DNA of 64,000 bases from Chaetoderma sp. LZ-2023a (GCA_034401795.1 CM067367.1:48271839-48335838); one strand, 5' to 3'. Numbered from the stretch's first letter, positions 1 to 13,630 are shown. Made by a program: numbers and translations. The notes: generated by a model not told the origin, from the sequence alone.

Positions 1-549
1 CAGTGATCTTTGTCATTTGTGGATAGTAGAGATCTCTCTGGTTGTGACTTGTGGAAAATTGGGCTAGCTGTCTACCTTCTTCTCTAGCTCAGGAATGAGT
101 ACGCTCTTGTTAGTCTCTCAAACTGCAATTGGGATGGGCTAGTGAGAATGGCACTAATGATAACTCATAGGTAAGGACGTATATGATTATGCTATGACCA
201 CAAGGTGGCCAAAGAGTTTGGGGTCAGCGCTAAACACCGTGACTCATCAGCTCTTTACAAAAAACAAATGTTTTTGATCTTAGATCTGGGTGGTAATCCC
301 AGTATGTCACTTTTTGGTGTTCAGTCTCTGCTCAACGAATGTTGTAGTCTGAGCAGTGCCGATCTCAGAGATTAGCAGGCGTGTTGCAGCATTTGGCATC
401 CTTACTCATGTGGCACTGTCCACCAGTGAAGAACTCCTGTATTCACACTCCTCCAGCGAGAAGGATCCATCATAAGCTCTCGTACGAACACGATCTGGAT
501 TATGTATGTCAGACATTTCCTTCATTGTGTTTGTGATGACTACTCGTTC

Positions 550-1800
550 ATGACATGTCAGGAACAATTTTCCAGAGCTCCTGGTCTTAGACTGGTGCGT
601 GTCTTGTTGATAGAATGTTCTAGGGGCCTATCCTTCCACAATTGAGTAAAAGGCTGAGTTGATTGACGGATAGTATGGTTCCCAGATATAGAGTCTTCAT
701 TGATACTGCACCATGGACAATCCGATAGGCAAATAGCTCGGACCTGCCCAATTTCTCTCATTTTGGAACATTGTGAACTCTGAAATTAGTGTGATTATGG
801 CATTATAATCATCAGCATAGTGTTCTGGACAGCTAGCCTTCTTCCAGAACTAGTTGATATGAAATATGTTCTATCTACATGTACATCACTGTTGACTTGA
901 TGATACAGCATCAACATTACATGATTTTCGTGATTATTTTGTGGGCGCTCACTCCACGGTTGTAGAACATCCCTCACAAGAGGGTTGCGATTGTTGAACT
1001 GCCATACATGCCTGATTCTGTCAGCAGATCCCAAGTGCCTGACGTGTGGTGCTTCTTTCCCAAAACAGCCAGATAGTTGATCGCAGTATGAAGGCTCCCA
1101 AATGTATCACTAAATCTTCAATCTTTTTCTTTAATCACAACTGGATCTCCTTGGCCTTGACATAGAGAGCAAGGTGAAATGTAATGACACTCATTTTGGC
1201 CAAGTCATGTCATCATGCGCTGCACATTCTTCATGCAGGCTTTAAAACACTTGACTTGTATCTTCTTGTTGAATCTGGTAGCGACAGGTCACTTTCCATA
1301 TACACTATACTATCTGATGTATTGGAAGGTTCGAGAGGCTTGAAGTGAGCGCATCTTCTTTAGGTAACACTATATTTGGACATAACCTCTTTCTTTTGTC
1401 AGCCTACATCCTCTGCACAAGAGCTGGATCATACAGCTCACGCTGATAGAGTACCATTGCTGTGGTATGGATCGTACTGTTTGCACCAAAGGTCCCTTCG
1501 TTATATCATTATTCTCTCCTGCCACATGAACAAAGTTGCCTGGTGAGATATTTGATGGAAACACCAGTCAAACTGACTCTGTTGTCTAAGAGCGCCTTTG
1601 CAAATCATGTGTCCATCGTAGGAGTCACAGTGGCACATTCTGTTTAGCATCATAATGAGCTGCTCTGGCATCGTCATATGGCGAATGGCTATTTCCAGAG
1701 CCACATGTTTAGTCATGGTGGTTATACATGTAGAATGAGCCACACAGGTTGCAACATCCGGAGCGAGCATAAGAACACTTCTATCATCTGATGAAGCTGC
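550..1800 (-). pseudogene. Relic of a multi-copy invertebrate protein family
   Basis: Minus-strand translations contain phrases such as PSNISPGNFVHVAGENNDI (about 1500-1560) preceded by MTMPEQLIMMLNRMCHCDSY (about 1630-1690). From memory, this matches a recurrent module in large uncharacterized multi-copy proteins of corals, lancelets and molluscs, where a 'NI-PG-FV--A-DNNDI-E-TLDG' block follows a helical region. The reading frame is broken, so this is a decayed copy rather than a gene. The rest of the span (about 550-1030) has short open stretches I do not recognise. The module is related to, but distinct from, the relic at 9.3-12.8 kb. Function unknown. Confidence 0.5.
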
Positions 1801-3800
1801 TACACTCTGGTGATGAGAATTAACCTTTACCTTCCTTTTTTGTCTTGTTAATAATCAAACAGTAGCCATGTGTTACTACAAGCATCCGGACTGATATAGC
1901 TTGGTTGTTATTGATATCTGACTTGGTGAGTTTCTCAGCGTGGTGTACAGCAGCTTTACACTGCCACTGTCATCTGGAACATGTGGGGTGTTTCTTTAGA
2001 TAACCCAGTGGCTGTTTCTCAGTTACATCGGTAAGCAGCATTGATAACATCTTGAAGGAATATGCAGTCTGAATACATATATTCAAACTTAGTGTGATCA
2101 TATGGTTTATAGAAGAAAGTACCATCCCTAAAATGCTTCTTTACTCGAAGTTGAATCGGTAAGTAGTCTATCATTCAACTGCCATTCTGTCTCCATGCAG
2201 AAAGTCTCATATATCTATCCTGCACAATGAGAATGACAAACATATTTCCAACAACCATTTTACTGTATCATTGCATGTTTCTTTTCGCCCCTACAGCAGA
2301 TTAACCTTGCTGATGTATAACACATTTCACATTCTCTAATATCTAACTTGAGTTGTGACTAGATCATTACAGACAGAATTATTGATCTGCAACCTCTCCT
2401 CACCGATCGTTGCAGCTACGGTTTACGCAATTATTTGACATTCTTGGACAGTGTATATTATGCTCATTTCCTTTACCATTGTATGTGTTTTCTCATGCAG
2501 AAGAGGCACCTAGTCCAGTCAATGAACACTCACGAGGTCTGTATCAGACGGTTTGCTAATGTTAGATGCTTTTAATGGTATCAGTGAGGATGTCGATCTT
2601 ATGTGCATGTAACACTAGTTTACTTTGCCTGTAAATATTTCATATCAATTTGGTTGCCATTGAACAGCAACACTTCACAAACTTGGTACACTCAAGTCAA
2701 GAATGGACTTGAGGAAGCTAAAGATTTTGGTTGAGGACAAGACACAGTGGGCAAAAGCGAAGAAAAATTGATTGCAGCTGTATGATGTTTCTACCACTAC
2801 AGCCGCAGAATACAGTAATCATACATCATACTTCACACACTCTGATTTTAAATCTGATTTCACACACTCGTATAATTCATTTGTTCGGAGTTCCAGTTCT
2901 AAACATGTTTGCATTGAGGTATCTATGGCTTTTCTCAAAGTATCAGCTGATTTCATCTGACAAATTATTGGTACAGGTAGCAACTCAAATATGTTCTTAC
3001 TCTCTGGACTTGTGATTGTTGGTTGGCTAGCTGGATTCTTTGACATGTCCAAAATGCAATGACAAAATATTGCACCGATGCTAAACCACAACAGGTTTTC
3101 TTATCCCTATGATAAACATGGGAGTGTAAATATTATTTTCTAATTGTCCAGTGATTATGAAATTCATTGAAACCAATAATGAACGACAACAGAAAGACAT
3201 ATATCTTTTTTCTTAGCACAGGAGCAAGGATATGAGAGAAATAAAATTGTTTAACACCAACTACAGAAACGATTTGTCCTGACACATTGTTATACTCTCA
3301 AACAAGATTCAATATATGCATGGCCACAGAAGAAGAAGAATGTGTAAAATATGTGCATGTATCTCTCTTTTGTGATGAATTTCTAGCATTAACATGTCCA
3401 TGTACAGTTATGTTTTGAAGAATTCTCAATTTGAGAGCCGTGTAAGTAAAATGGTCAAAATATTTGACTTGTTTTGTGATTTTACCCATAGCGGGCGCAT
3501 AACCCCAATGAATATTCATGTTGATATGCATAGTCTGATAGATAATTATAGTATGAAGCGATTGATATATCAATGATGATAATTGGTTGACTCTGGACAA
3601 AGATATTCACATTTACATGACCCCTCCCCCATAAATTTTAATGAACCATAGCGACAGACCCCTACCATACATAATGGCCTGTAGAATTTTAACGACGCCA
3701 CAATTTGAAACCACATACTACCTGGGGATGTTCTAGATGGTATAATCTATCACCCTGTCAAGTCAACCCTTTTCTGTACGATTTCATTTTTTTTTCAGGT
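1801..3800. other. Stretch with no recognised gene
   Basis: AT-rich sequence with only short chance open frames in both directions. I see no domain, RNA gene or transposon terminus. A 27-base string beginning ACATGGGAGTGTAAAT at 3116 recurs at 4015, where it lies inside a MITE fragment, so a small piece of that element may also sit near 3.1 kb. Confidence 0.4.
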
Positions 3801-3827
3801 CCTTGCTCCTGGACTAACGCTGACATA

Positions 3828-4072
3828 GGCAGCAACAGTACCTGTCAAATTAGTTTCAAAATATTCAATAGAATGGTTATTATGTAGTAACAACATACAA
3901 TTCATACATCTGACAGACTTTTATAAGTACATAATGGACTTAGCTACATCATTCATTGTGCATTTTGATGTTGACATCAGCCTACATGTGATGTAATTCA
4001 TTATGATGCCATGTACATGGGAGTGTAAATATTATTTTCTAGAGTGTCAGATTGGATTCATCCATTATCAAT
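3828..4072 (-). mobile_element. Half copy of hairpin MITE family 1
   Basis: Begins in the hairpin loop (GGCAGCAACAGTACC), continues through the arm TCAAATTAGTTTCAAAATAT and ends at TTGGATTCATCC. This is the same layout as the right half of the full copy at 45,565-45,928, including the run that resembles TGACATCAGCCTACATGTGA. The left arm is missing. Non-coding, non-autonomous DNA element. Confidence 0.6.
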
Positions 4073-4289
4073 AACAATTCAGGAATTGTTATTCTCAGAT
4101 AGATGGGGTTTTTTTCCTACATGATATAGAGATATCTGCTTTTGCAGCTCTTATTGTATACATTTTTGAAATAAAATGCATGAGAATTATACATTGTATA
4201 TCATCTACATTTGGTCATCTTTGTCTTTATTTCATGTCATCAGATGGTCAATATTGAATGTATTGTTCAGTGGAATATATTTATTTGAT

Positions 4290-5420
4290 TATCAGCTCAT
4301 CGCACCTGAAAGGCCAAGCGAGCTTTAAAATGGCTTCTCAAGAACCACTGGACCGATTTTAACCAGATTTGCTAGGACCTTGTTCTTGTTGCAGTTTTGG
4401 ACAAACAATAGGGTTCTCTTTATATGCGATGACCTTTCTAGTTGAAATGCCTATGTTCTAGGTGAGCGATACAGGCCCATTGGGCCTCTTGTTTCGAATG
4501 CAATCAGCTTTCACGTGAGTTGCAGTTTTTGACATTCCTCCTATATCTGAGGAAGTTTACTACATGGAAATGGCCAATATAGAGAGAATTCCACAAATTT
4601 TCATATCCATATTTTTGTCAATGTTGTATCTAGATGAGGGAGTAGTGTAGGTTGGCTCACCCCTTGAAAAAAGATACGTTGAGTTAAGTTTGCTAGCAAA
4701 ATTCAGATGTTGTTTATCAAATGAAATGTAGGAAATGGTTTCTCAGAGAATATCATCAACTGTGCCGGAGGAATATCCCGGACCCCCTCCCTACCATTGG
4801 GATGGGACACCCACTCTCAACCTCTTCCCCAGATCACTCTCATCCCATAATACAATGTAAAATTATAATACTGCAATGTTGTGATTTATATAGTCACCAT
4901 CAGATAGTCTGGACCCGAAATGAGGGCTACCGATGAAGCCGAGACATCTACCGCGACAAATGGCATCAAATTAAACTTACACTTGAGTCGCTTTGTTGGA
5001 TTTTCCAAAAAATTTCAAAAAGTCCTTTAAAAAAGTAATCAAATTTGACTGGAAGGATCCTATGGCAGTTGGCTCCAGTCCTTTAACATGCTGCTCGTCA
5101 GTTAATGGAACGATGTCAACGAAACTTGGTTGGAGCTTTCCTTGTGTGGTAGACTTCAATAATTTTAACAAGGATTTGAATTGGTAAATTTATTTGGGGT
5201 CATCTTGTATTTCCACCTATTTTCAGGTAATCGGGGAAAATATTACTCCTAAAAGGCCCAACCACAATTTGTTTTAAATCTCTATTTTTGGCCAGAACTT
5301 GAATTTCTGACAAAAATATAACACTAACAGGCTTTAGCAAAAACATGGCCTTTCTACTTTACTTGCAATGCCAATGTTCGAACTGAGCGATACAGGCCTT
5401 TTGGGCCTCTTGTTGTAATT
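4290..5420 (+). repeat. Paired repeat ends with GGCCC hairpin
   Basis: Two blocks, near 4300-4500 and 5230-5415, finish with almost the same sequence: GAGCGATACAGGCC, a short palindrome (AGGCCCATTGGGCCT or AGGCCTTTTGGGCCT), then CTTGTT. Each is preceded by GCCTATGTTC- or GCCAATGTTC-like sequence. I recognise this ending from dispersed repeats in other marine invertebrates. A hairpin just before the 3' end recalls Helitron/Helentron ends, but no CTRR terminus is present, so I leave the class open. The 700 bases between the two ends hold no recognised gene. Confidence 0.45.
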
Positions 5421-5650
5421 TAGCTCCTACAGCTATCATGACCCGGGCATAGGAAGCGGGAAATCATTGCCTGATTCACCATCGCTGCATGCATACACCT
5501 CCCGTGTACACCTATGTACTAGTTAAGTTAGGATAGAATAAAAATGCATCTCATTAAGTAAATTGATCTGGAAATTGTTTTTGATGGTAGCGGTCTTTGT
5601 CGTGTTCAAATCTGAACCAAATTTGATATCAGTGGTCTTTAAATACAGCT

Positions 5651-5683
5651 ATAGACACGCACGTACGCACGCATGCACGCACG

Positions 5684-5717
<34 letters not shown>
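5651..5717. repeat. GCAC/AC microsatellite
   Basis: About 67 bases of GCACGCAC- then ACACAC-repeats. The open frame across it on the minus strand (CVCVCV) is only a product of the repeat. Confidence 0.9.
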
Positions 5718-5721
<4 letters not shown>

Positions 5722-5949
5722 GGGTGAATGTAACACACAAGGAATCCCATTATTCTCATACATAGAAATATAATTAGACACCTAAAGAAGGCTAGAACAA
5801 GCATATAGACAACATCAACAGAAAGACTCATGAACAAGTGGCTTACAGTATACCTTGAAAATTTTCATCTGACCCATTGCTGAGTGTCAAGATGTTGAGG
5901 AATTCTTTAGATTTAAGATTCAGAGGTTTTGCCCCTGTGCTGTACACCG

Positions 5950-8900
5950 ATCTTGGCCATCATATTATCTTGGCCGCTAGTATACCGATCTTGGTTGCCT
6001 GTTGTATGTATTATTATATATCTATGTTTTACATTATGTTATATCTTTTAGATATATCTATGTGTATTTGGGTTCGTATTTATAACTTCTAACTCACCCT
6101 GAGTGTGGAGACGATAGCAGCCTATACTGGCACCACCAGGAGTGCTTGTCTTTTCCAAGCCACGAAGCAGCTCCATGATGAAGGTCTCCATTAATACTCT
6201 GGCATGGTCAGCGCTATACTTGTGGCCATAAGCTAGGCTGTTAATGTTATCTGGAGCGATCTATCGTTGTGTTTTCATGGGACTGAGAGACGTGTTGTTC
6301 TGTGGTGGCCCTCACTTCTCAGCATGCCAATACCATGATGGAATACTTTTTGGAATACTTTTCGCTTGAAGTGTGAATCTACTGCTCATGTCGAATTTGC
6401 CTCTTGACCACGCTCTTCACGCTTTTCACCTTGCACAGCTCTCCACTGTCCGAGCATAGAATGGGATACATTTTACGATGCAGACTGATAAATACTTGGA
6501 TGGGCACCCTTGTGCACTCATCATCCTTCTTGCTCAGCACCTTGTTTACTGTGCTGTGTAGAGTGTTCTATCAGATAGTCACTTGTGTCATAGAGGTCAC
6601 TTCGAACACATGACGGCGTAGATGTCATCTGTCTGGACCTCCAGCAGGAGGCTATCAATGTTAATGTACATGAGCTTGCGCAGCACCAAACTGCAGCTTC
6701 AGCTGATTGCAGGAGTTATGCATGAGGTGCTTCGAGAGGTCCAGGATCGACATGCTCACATAAACGGGACAGTTCAGTAGGTGGGCTTGCCTATTAGATA
6801 CCTTATCCTGTCTGCCTCGGATGAGCGGACCAGCTTGATGTCCACCAGCTTATGCAGGTTCAAGAAAACATTGTTCATCAACTTGTGGACATCCTTGCTG
6901 AAGTCACTGGTGTTTATATCCGAAGCTCTTTGTTGAGCCTGATGTACAGCTCCATTCCACGGTTACTGATAGAAGCGCAGGACTTGATGCACCTTGAATT
7001 TCATCCCCATACTCGGGTACAGCTTGAAGCTGCGGTAGTGCAGCACATAACATTGATTATCTATCAGGTTTGGCTCCAGTCTTTCTGTTGTGGCTCCAGT
7101 CATGCCTACAAGCTTATACACTGATACTCGGAGAGCCACTCTTCTTTTACCTTCATCAGGTCTGGTACCAGTGGTTACCAATTTGTGTGTATAAGGCAGC
7201 TCTTCACAGCATCGGTGAGAAGTTGCACTATCTCTGCATTCTATAATATTAGTGGGAAACACAATCCACTCAAACCCACTATGCAGTAGGTGTTGGCACA
7301 TAGGCCAGCCATAGAGATTTTTAGCATCCAGATACATGATGTGTCTTGTCGCCAGTTGTAGATCATATCCAGGGACAAGTGGGTTGTTGGCCTTGGCTCA
7401 ATGCTTGCTAACAATTGGCATGCCCACCATGTGGCCTTTCGCGACAAAAAGATGCATGTTGTAGTCCGTGAGTAGCTCCAGTTCTATCCCTGTCTTCCTG
7501 AGCAGAATGTCCCAGCTCAACTCTGGACTGGCGTAGTATCCAGATCGGATCCAGATAATATAGCTGGAGGCTTGTTTTGTGGAAGTTCTCAGTCAGCTGT
7601 GAGAAGCTGAGCGTCATACCGCAGGTAGAAGTTTATCACTCGAACTTCATCAACACATGTGCATGGCTGTGGCTGTAGTTGGTATCAGATATGTCCTCGC
7701 CAGAGAGGCTACTATCTAGACAGCATCATGTGGGTGGTGGAGATGTCTCATTGAATTTGCCCCACCCATACATATTCTAATATGGTACACACCCTTGCAG
7801 AGCAGGGCATGCCTACCGGACGTGTGGTAATGAGTAAGCAGGAAGTCCAATGAACTAGCTACCAGCTTGTCAAGAGACCCCTGGAGGAACTGGCTGGAGT
7901 CAAAAAGCCAATTGTTGCAGATGCTGAATGAGATGTACATTTCCATGTATTTGGTGATGCAGGTGGTCCTCTGTCTGTGACACCATCCGCAAGATGATGT
8001 ATGAGTCATAACCCTCAGGGGTTGTGGACCAACTGAGATGGTGGTTGTCTTTATACTGAGTCACAGCTTAAGGTTTCAGCAATTGTGTGCTGCTCCCCTA
8101 TAGCGGCTAGTGATCTATGTGGCTGTCTGTAACTCACACGAGTTATCGGTTTGTTGCACACATAACAACTGACCACAGTTTTGTGAGTTCACCAGTCATC
8201 TCTAGTCATCTTCGTCCATCTGGGGTTGCTGAGTACAACCTTTATTTTCTCGTATTGTTCCAGCCAATCGGCGTAGCGGTTTACTCCATCTTCTAGATAC
8301 AATACTCATGGCTCATTAACACCAGAGCAGATCACAATGTAAGAGAAGCTACACTGTTTCCTGTGTAGGATTCGGATTTGACTCTGGCCTTTCGAGCCTG
8401 GTTGTCAGTGCTTTGAAATCGGCGAAAGATGTTGAATGGAACCTTGAACTGCTTGTGGTAATTGGTGAACTGAAGCATCCTCTGGTTATCTGTTGACATT
8501 CTTATATACATTGGCCTGCCACTGACTCCTCTACACTCTGGCTTGTGCTGAGTGAGTAGGTCCTGGGAATAACTGTGGAGGCACCGCTTGCAGAAGTGCT
8601 TCCAGACGAAGTGTCAATTCTGGTCATAGAGTAGATGATTCAGGGTTTTTTATCCATGCCTAGTGGTGCTTTCCGCCATTCTAAATAAGCAGCAAATTCG
8701 TCATTGTGATGCATGGATAAGCCTTACTCAGCTGTAGAGGGTAAACCTCTTTCATGCCCAAAGATGTTGATCGCTAGGCCATTCTGCCGCTCAACATGTT
8801 TCATCAGGTTAAGGGGTGTAGGAAAGTCGACCTCACTGAAGTCAAGGATGTTCCAGTGCTCTGCATACTCTGATGGTTGGCTTGGATTGATATTTGCTGG

Positions 8901-9010
8901 AAATCTGACTCATAGGAGAGATCAATGCAGGCAAAGTTTATCCAATGGCTTGACGTTTCTTACAGCTCGCTTTCCTTTAATTGAGGCAAGAAGGTTGGTA
9001 TAGGTGCTTC
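5950..9010 (-). pseudogene. Fossil protein-primed DNA polymerase B (Polinton/Maverick-like)
   Basis: Read on the minus strand, the region shows, in order, recognisable parts of a type-B protein-primed DNA polymerase. There is an N-terminal block (LDFSEVDFPTPLN near 8.85 kb), an exonuclease-domain region (FKVPFNIFRRFQ near 8.4 kb), a segment with FLQGSLDKLVASS near 7.85 kb, the hallmark YLDAKNLYGWPM at about 7.3 kb, CYVLHYRSFKLYPSMGMKF near 7.0 kb and SKDVHKLMNN near 6.87 kb. The order and wording match polymerases carried by Polintons and relatives in invertebrate genomes. The copy is heavily broken (many breaks) and old. I see no capsid, integrase or terminal repeat nearby, so membership of a complete element is inference. 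Confidence 0.75.
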
Positions 9011-9339
9011 CATTTGTTGAGGAAAAGTGCGTCACCATGATCAATGGTCCATCATGGCTCTGTGTGAGTGTAGTTCTCGAGGCCTTGCAGCCCCTTAGCA
9101 TTGTTACCCTTCAGTGCTACTCCAATGCCACTTGGAGGGCCTATTGTTTAGACCAGAACAGGGTGTAAATAAGGGTACTTGATGTAGCTACCTTTCTTGG
9201 TAAATATGTCATAATGCATGGCAGCAATTGAGCATGTGCTCTTCCAACCAAAAGTAACAGTCATCGCTTGGCTGTCAGGATTTTCTATGTCAGTGTGATT
9301 CTTGCAGTGTAAAATGAATGCATTTGCACAGGATCAGAT

Positions 9340-12300
9340 CACATTTCACAAGCTTTTTCGATGGCTGAATTCTTTCCAACACAAACGAGACATTGAATCA
9401 CATCCTGTGAATGCATGCAAGAATAACATTTGTGTGCACAAGTCACTGCCAAGAAAACACTTTATCCAATTGAGGGTGTACACGTTTGGAATGTCTCTTG
9501 ACTGCTTGTCTGATATAGAATAGAGTGATTTCCCATTTGATGTAGTGTAATGGAGATGAATCAACAAGTCAGTGTTTTGTCCAACCATAGTGGTGGAATG
9601 CACACACGTTGTGGTAACCGCATTCTTAACAATGTCCACATCAGCGTCCCCTGCTGCCTGAATGACAATGCAACTAACTCTTCAGTTCGTCACTTATTAA
9701 AGGATTAGTTACTTGATGGATATTCTTCCTTCATCCCGTTAAATTCACTGTCACTGGTGAAGTTCACAATCAGATAAATGGTGGTTTGTTCCCATCTCTG
9801 GTGTGTGTCTTGCCCTTGATCGAAGGACCTGTCCCCATAACTGTCAAACACAACAGTTGCTGCCCCCATTGTGCTTACTTGTGAAATCTGCATACTCCTT
9901 GGCTATTTTACCATAGGTATCTTCCCTCATCCACTTCAGCTGGGGTAGTAAGACGCCTCCATCAAGCACATATCCTTTAGTCTGCAAGATGGTCTCTTAT
10001 ATCGCTTCACTTGGTGATATCTTAATTGTTAAAGTAGTCAGTGATGGCTTGGGTAAGTTCAGGCTTGTCATGTCAGTCTTTCTCCAGCTGATAGTGTCTT
10101 CAAAAAGGGTTAGTGGGTATGGAGCTCGTACCTCATCACCTCGAGATTGACAGATCTCCTGTCCTGGAAATCACAAGGAATCATTGTCAGGAGTCGACTT
10201 CACAGCACATTAACTTCCCATGGTCTTGGCTTTCTCTTTCCTCTAAAAAGAGAAGGAAAATACTGGTTGTCCAATCATTCTGTCAATGGCATTTCTTCGA
10301 AAAGACTCATTCATGTACATTGACGTCTTCTTTTACCACAATACTATTAATGATGTTTCTCAATGATGGGTCAGAGGAAAGAAATGAGCATGAATGTAGC
10401 TTTGTGCTTTATCTTCGAAAGGTATTATGCATCCCTTTCAATCCTCGCGTCCGTCGAATCTTTGTGTTGTTTGCTCATGTTGTATGGGAGATGATTGAAC
10501 TCCTGCATGGTAATGTTGAACTCAGATAGCAATGACATTGTCCACAGTGTTCACCATTCTTCCATAATCTTACTTCAATGAGCCAAGCCACTTGTGATTT
10601 TTACTGACCTCATAAGTGTTTGCTCAATGGCTAGATTGCAACTGAGCCCAAAACTAATTTGCTCAAAGAATGCTATGGAACCATCTGGAAACTTTCTGTA
10701 TACATCTGGGTGTTTGCTCTCCAATTGACTTATTTCCTGGCTGTAGAGATATGCAGACATAGGGTAGTTATAATGTCCCGCTGCAGCAAATATTGGCAAA
10801 TCAGATCAGCAACAGCACAAATGTGATTCACCCAAGACACATTGCGATCTACCTTGACCTGCGCTCGTGCAGTACCAAGCAATTGCTAATAATCTAGCCA
10901 CAACTGACTCGTTTTGGAGTATGCATTAAGATCAGCCTTCTTTTTTGTCAAGTTCATCACTGGTCCTAACAACTGCAGGGGATGTTACAGAACTTTCAAG
11001 GGTGATGTCACCCTACAACAGGGACTAATACATTCTCTCGGTCCTGTCCAATGTAAGCGAACTCAGGATTTTCATCAACCACCAATTTTATAGTCTTTTG
11101 GTGAAGACAATTGTCAACAGATGGACACTGAATGGTCTTTGAGCCGATTTACCAGTCATCATCTGCACTACAGCATTTTCACTTTACAATACTTCCACAA
11201 TGTTTTAAGTACTGTGCCCTCCATCAGTACACATATTGCTCCAAGCAGATTCATGAACGAGTTGAAATTGCCAAACCGGTTATCTCATTCAAGTGACTTC
11301 TGTGGCACCACTGATTATCTCAGCTGCTTTCAAGCACAGGGCTGGTCAAATGTGTTTACTGGGGGACATGATGTATGAAAGCCAGGTTGTTGGGGGAACT
11401 CTAACGTGGACAAAATCAAACTTTTGTCACCAGAATACATGTCAGTGATGGGAAGATACAGAATGAAAGATTGACCAGGATGCGTATGCCCATGATGGAA
11501 GATATGAATCATCCCCTGCCAATTCGAAACTGGTTGTTTGAAATGGAATGGTATCTCCCATAAAATATCAGCTCTCATGTCACAATCTTGGAGACATAGG
11601 AGCTCTTTAAACATGAAGTTTCGATGAGCATGGGTGGCAAAGCGGTACTATATAATATCAACTTTGGACATCTCTACAATGTTCAATTCTGACATTTTTC
11701 GCCTAATGACTAGATGACTTCTTTTCCTACTAAAGTTTAGCGCAGATATCATGCCCATCACATGAAATGTACCTTTACGGTCAATAGTTAGAATATTGTG
11801 AGAAAATAGCAATGACAAGTTCAATGGATCTGTTTCTTCAACTAGCAAAGCTTGTGTGGCACAGCTTGCAGCATTCTTTTCAAACTAAAGGACTTCACCA
11901 GATGATGAGCCGTACCCCATCTCAAAAAGTGTCCACGAGAAAACTGGACCGATACAGATGATGTACTTGCACTGCTAGGCAAATCTGTAATATTGTAATG
12001 ACATCCCATGACCTGGAAGCTTGCACTATAGCTTGTCTAATACCAGCTGCATTATGTTGGTTTCTCTCGACAAACGGGTACTTCAACATGTTTCTCAGTG
12101 TCTCGAGAATGAAGCCCACTGCAGAGACAACTTTAAGCTCCTCAAACTTTTGTCAGTGGTCAGTAACGGATGGTACATTTGTGTTAATATCACTCCTAAT
12201 CAGCCTTGCTTCTGTCTCAATCTTTGTAAGAAGAGAAGAATATATGTGATGTTTTCTCTTTGAATGCCACTATGTTGTTTAAGCGCTGCACCTCTGCAAC

Positions 12301-12740
12301 ATAGACGGAGTCCACATATTGTTCCTTAGTTTTTTCCTCAGATAGTAATTGATGTAAGGAAGCAAATCTTCATAAACTCCTTCATTTAACCCCGAAAGTT
12401 TGTAATAGTTAATTATTCCTCATCATTCATCTCTAGACACACATCCTGAAGAATTCTTGCTGTTGATGATCATCTTTATGTCATCCTGATTTTCTGCGTT
12501 TTGCTTGTTCCACACCAAAATTCTCCTGGTGCATCATATCCATTGCGGAATTTGACATAGCATTTATAGTGGTATATGCACTCAGTGGCATGCAGATCAC
12601 CACCATGGTACTCGATCCACCCTCTCATTGTGAAAGACCAATCATTGGAACGACTCGCACCACTCCAGCATGGTACTGGAAAAACATAAACGTTGGGATG
12701 TCTGTTGAAAAGCGAAACTACGCAGCATGGTGACATCTAC
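9340..12740 (-). pseudogene. Decayed multi-copy invertebrate gene with PIN/FEN-like nuclease end
   Basis: Minus-strand fragments follow the order of a family I recognise from many uncharacterized invertebrate proteins: GDLHATECIYHYKCYVKFRN (12.55 kb); SWDVITILQICLAVQVHHLY (11.98 kb); ILTIDRKGTFHVMGMISA (11.75 kb); GQSFILYLPITDM (11.46 kb); NTFDQPC (11.34 kb); KTSQLWLDY (10.9 kb); FAAAGHYNYPMSAYLY (10.77 kb) with IEQTLMRSVKITSGL (10.6 kb); GAATVVFDSYGDRS (9.85 kb); and VGQNTDLLIHL with LFLHAFTGCDSMSRL (9.4-9.6 kb). The last two resemble the acidic-residue motifs of PIN/XPG-type nucleases. The copy is broken many times. Biological role unknown; its presence in many copies suggests a mobile or selfish history, which is inference. 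Confidence 0.7.
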
Positions 12741-13500
12741 GTGCAGCCGTGGTTAAGAATGGTAATGCCCTCGCCATTTCTAAGTGGTGTTATGGGCAAT
12801 GTGATAACCAATTCATGAGACAACCAACCCTAGTTCCCCTACATTTTGCAGGGTTTTTTTACCTTTAGCTTCCAATAGAATTTGTACAAAACGCTTGGTA
12901 TATGACCTTGTTTGTTGGCTACCATTATTGATCGTCACCTTCGATTTGCGGATTCGATGGGCTAAGTTTGAATTCCATGGTTATCAGTGAATTCCTTGAC
13001 CCTTAAAACCCTAGTGTCATCACATAAATACATTTTTTACACAATACGTTTAGTCATTTTCCTTATTTTAAGTGTCAGCGGTGGCCATCTTGGATGTGAC
13101 CCAAATGTACTCCCCTTCTGGAGGTCAGATTTTGGCAGACGTTTTTCCTGCCATTCTCTACATCCAATAGGTTTAAAAACTGGTTGCAAACATTGTGTTA
13201 GAATTTTTAGTGGTTATTGTGCTTTTTTCCATAAATTGACCCACCTACTGATACGAAAATCATTTCGCTTTTAGTCTGTCGTCGATCCTGGGTTTCTGGT
13301 GGTGTGCCATGTTCCATTGAAGGCTGGGTGTATCATTAAAGTGACATTTTAATACCACCCTTAATTTTACACAATCTGTTTATAGCTACTCCAACTGCTG
13401 ATAATATGATTTGAGAAACAGTGTTGTCCTATTGATTTATTTGATTCTTTCTTTTTAAAGTCAGATTGTGACCCTACGTCTTGAAATTATAATATTATAT

Positions 13501-13524
13501 ATTTATATATATATATATATATAA
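13501..13524. repeat. TA microsatellite
   Basis: Short run of TATATA in an AT-rich intergenic stretch. Confidence 0.8.
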
Positions 13525-13630
13525 TCAGAAAATTAAATTATATTCACCGATTCATATGCGTGCATGTGCATGGTAATTTTAAGTCATTATATAAGGCGCT
13601 GATCTGACCATATCTAGGTTAATCTGATTT

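Noticed and set aside
5649-5837. Minus frame ending in CVCVCVCVRACVHACV
   Set aside because: Product of the GCAC/AC microsatellite.
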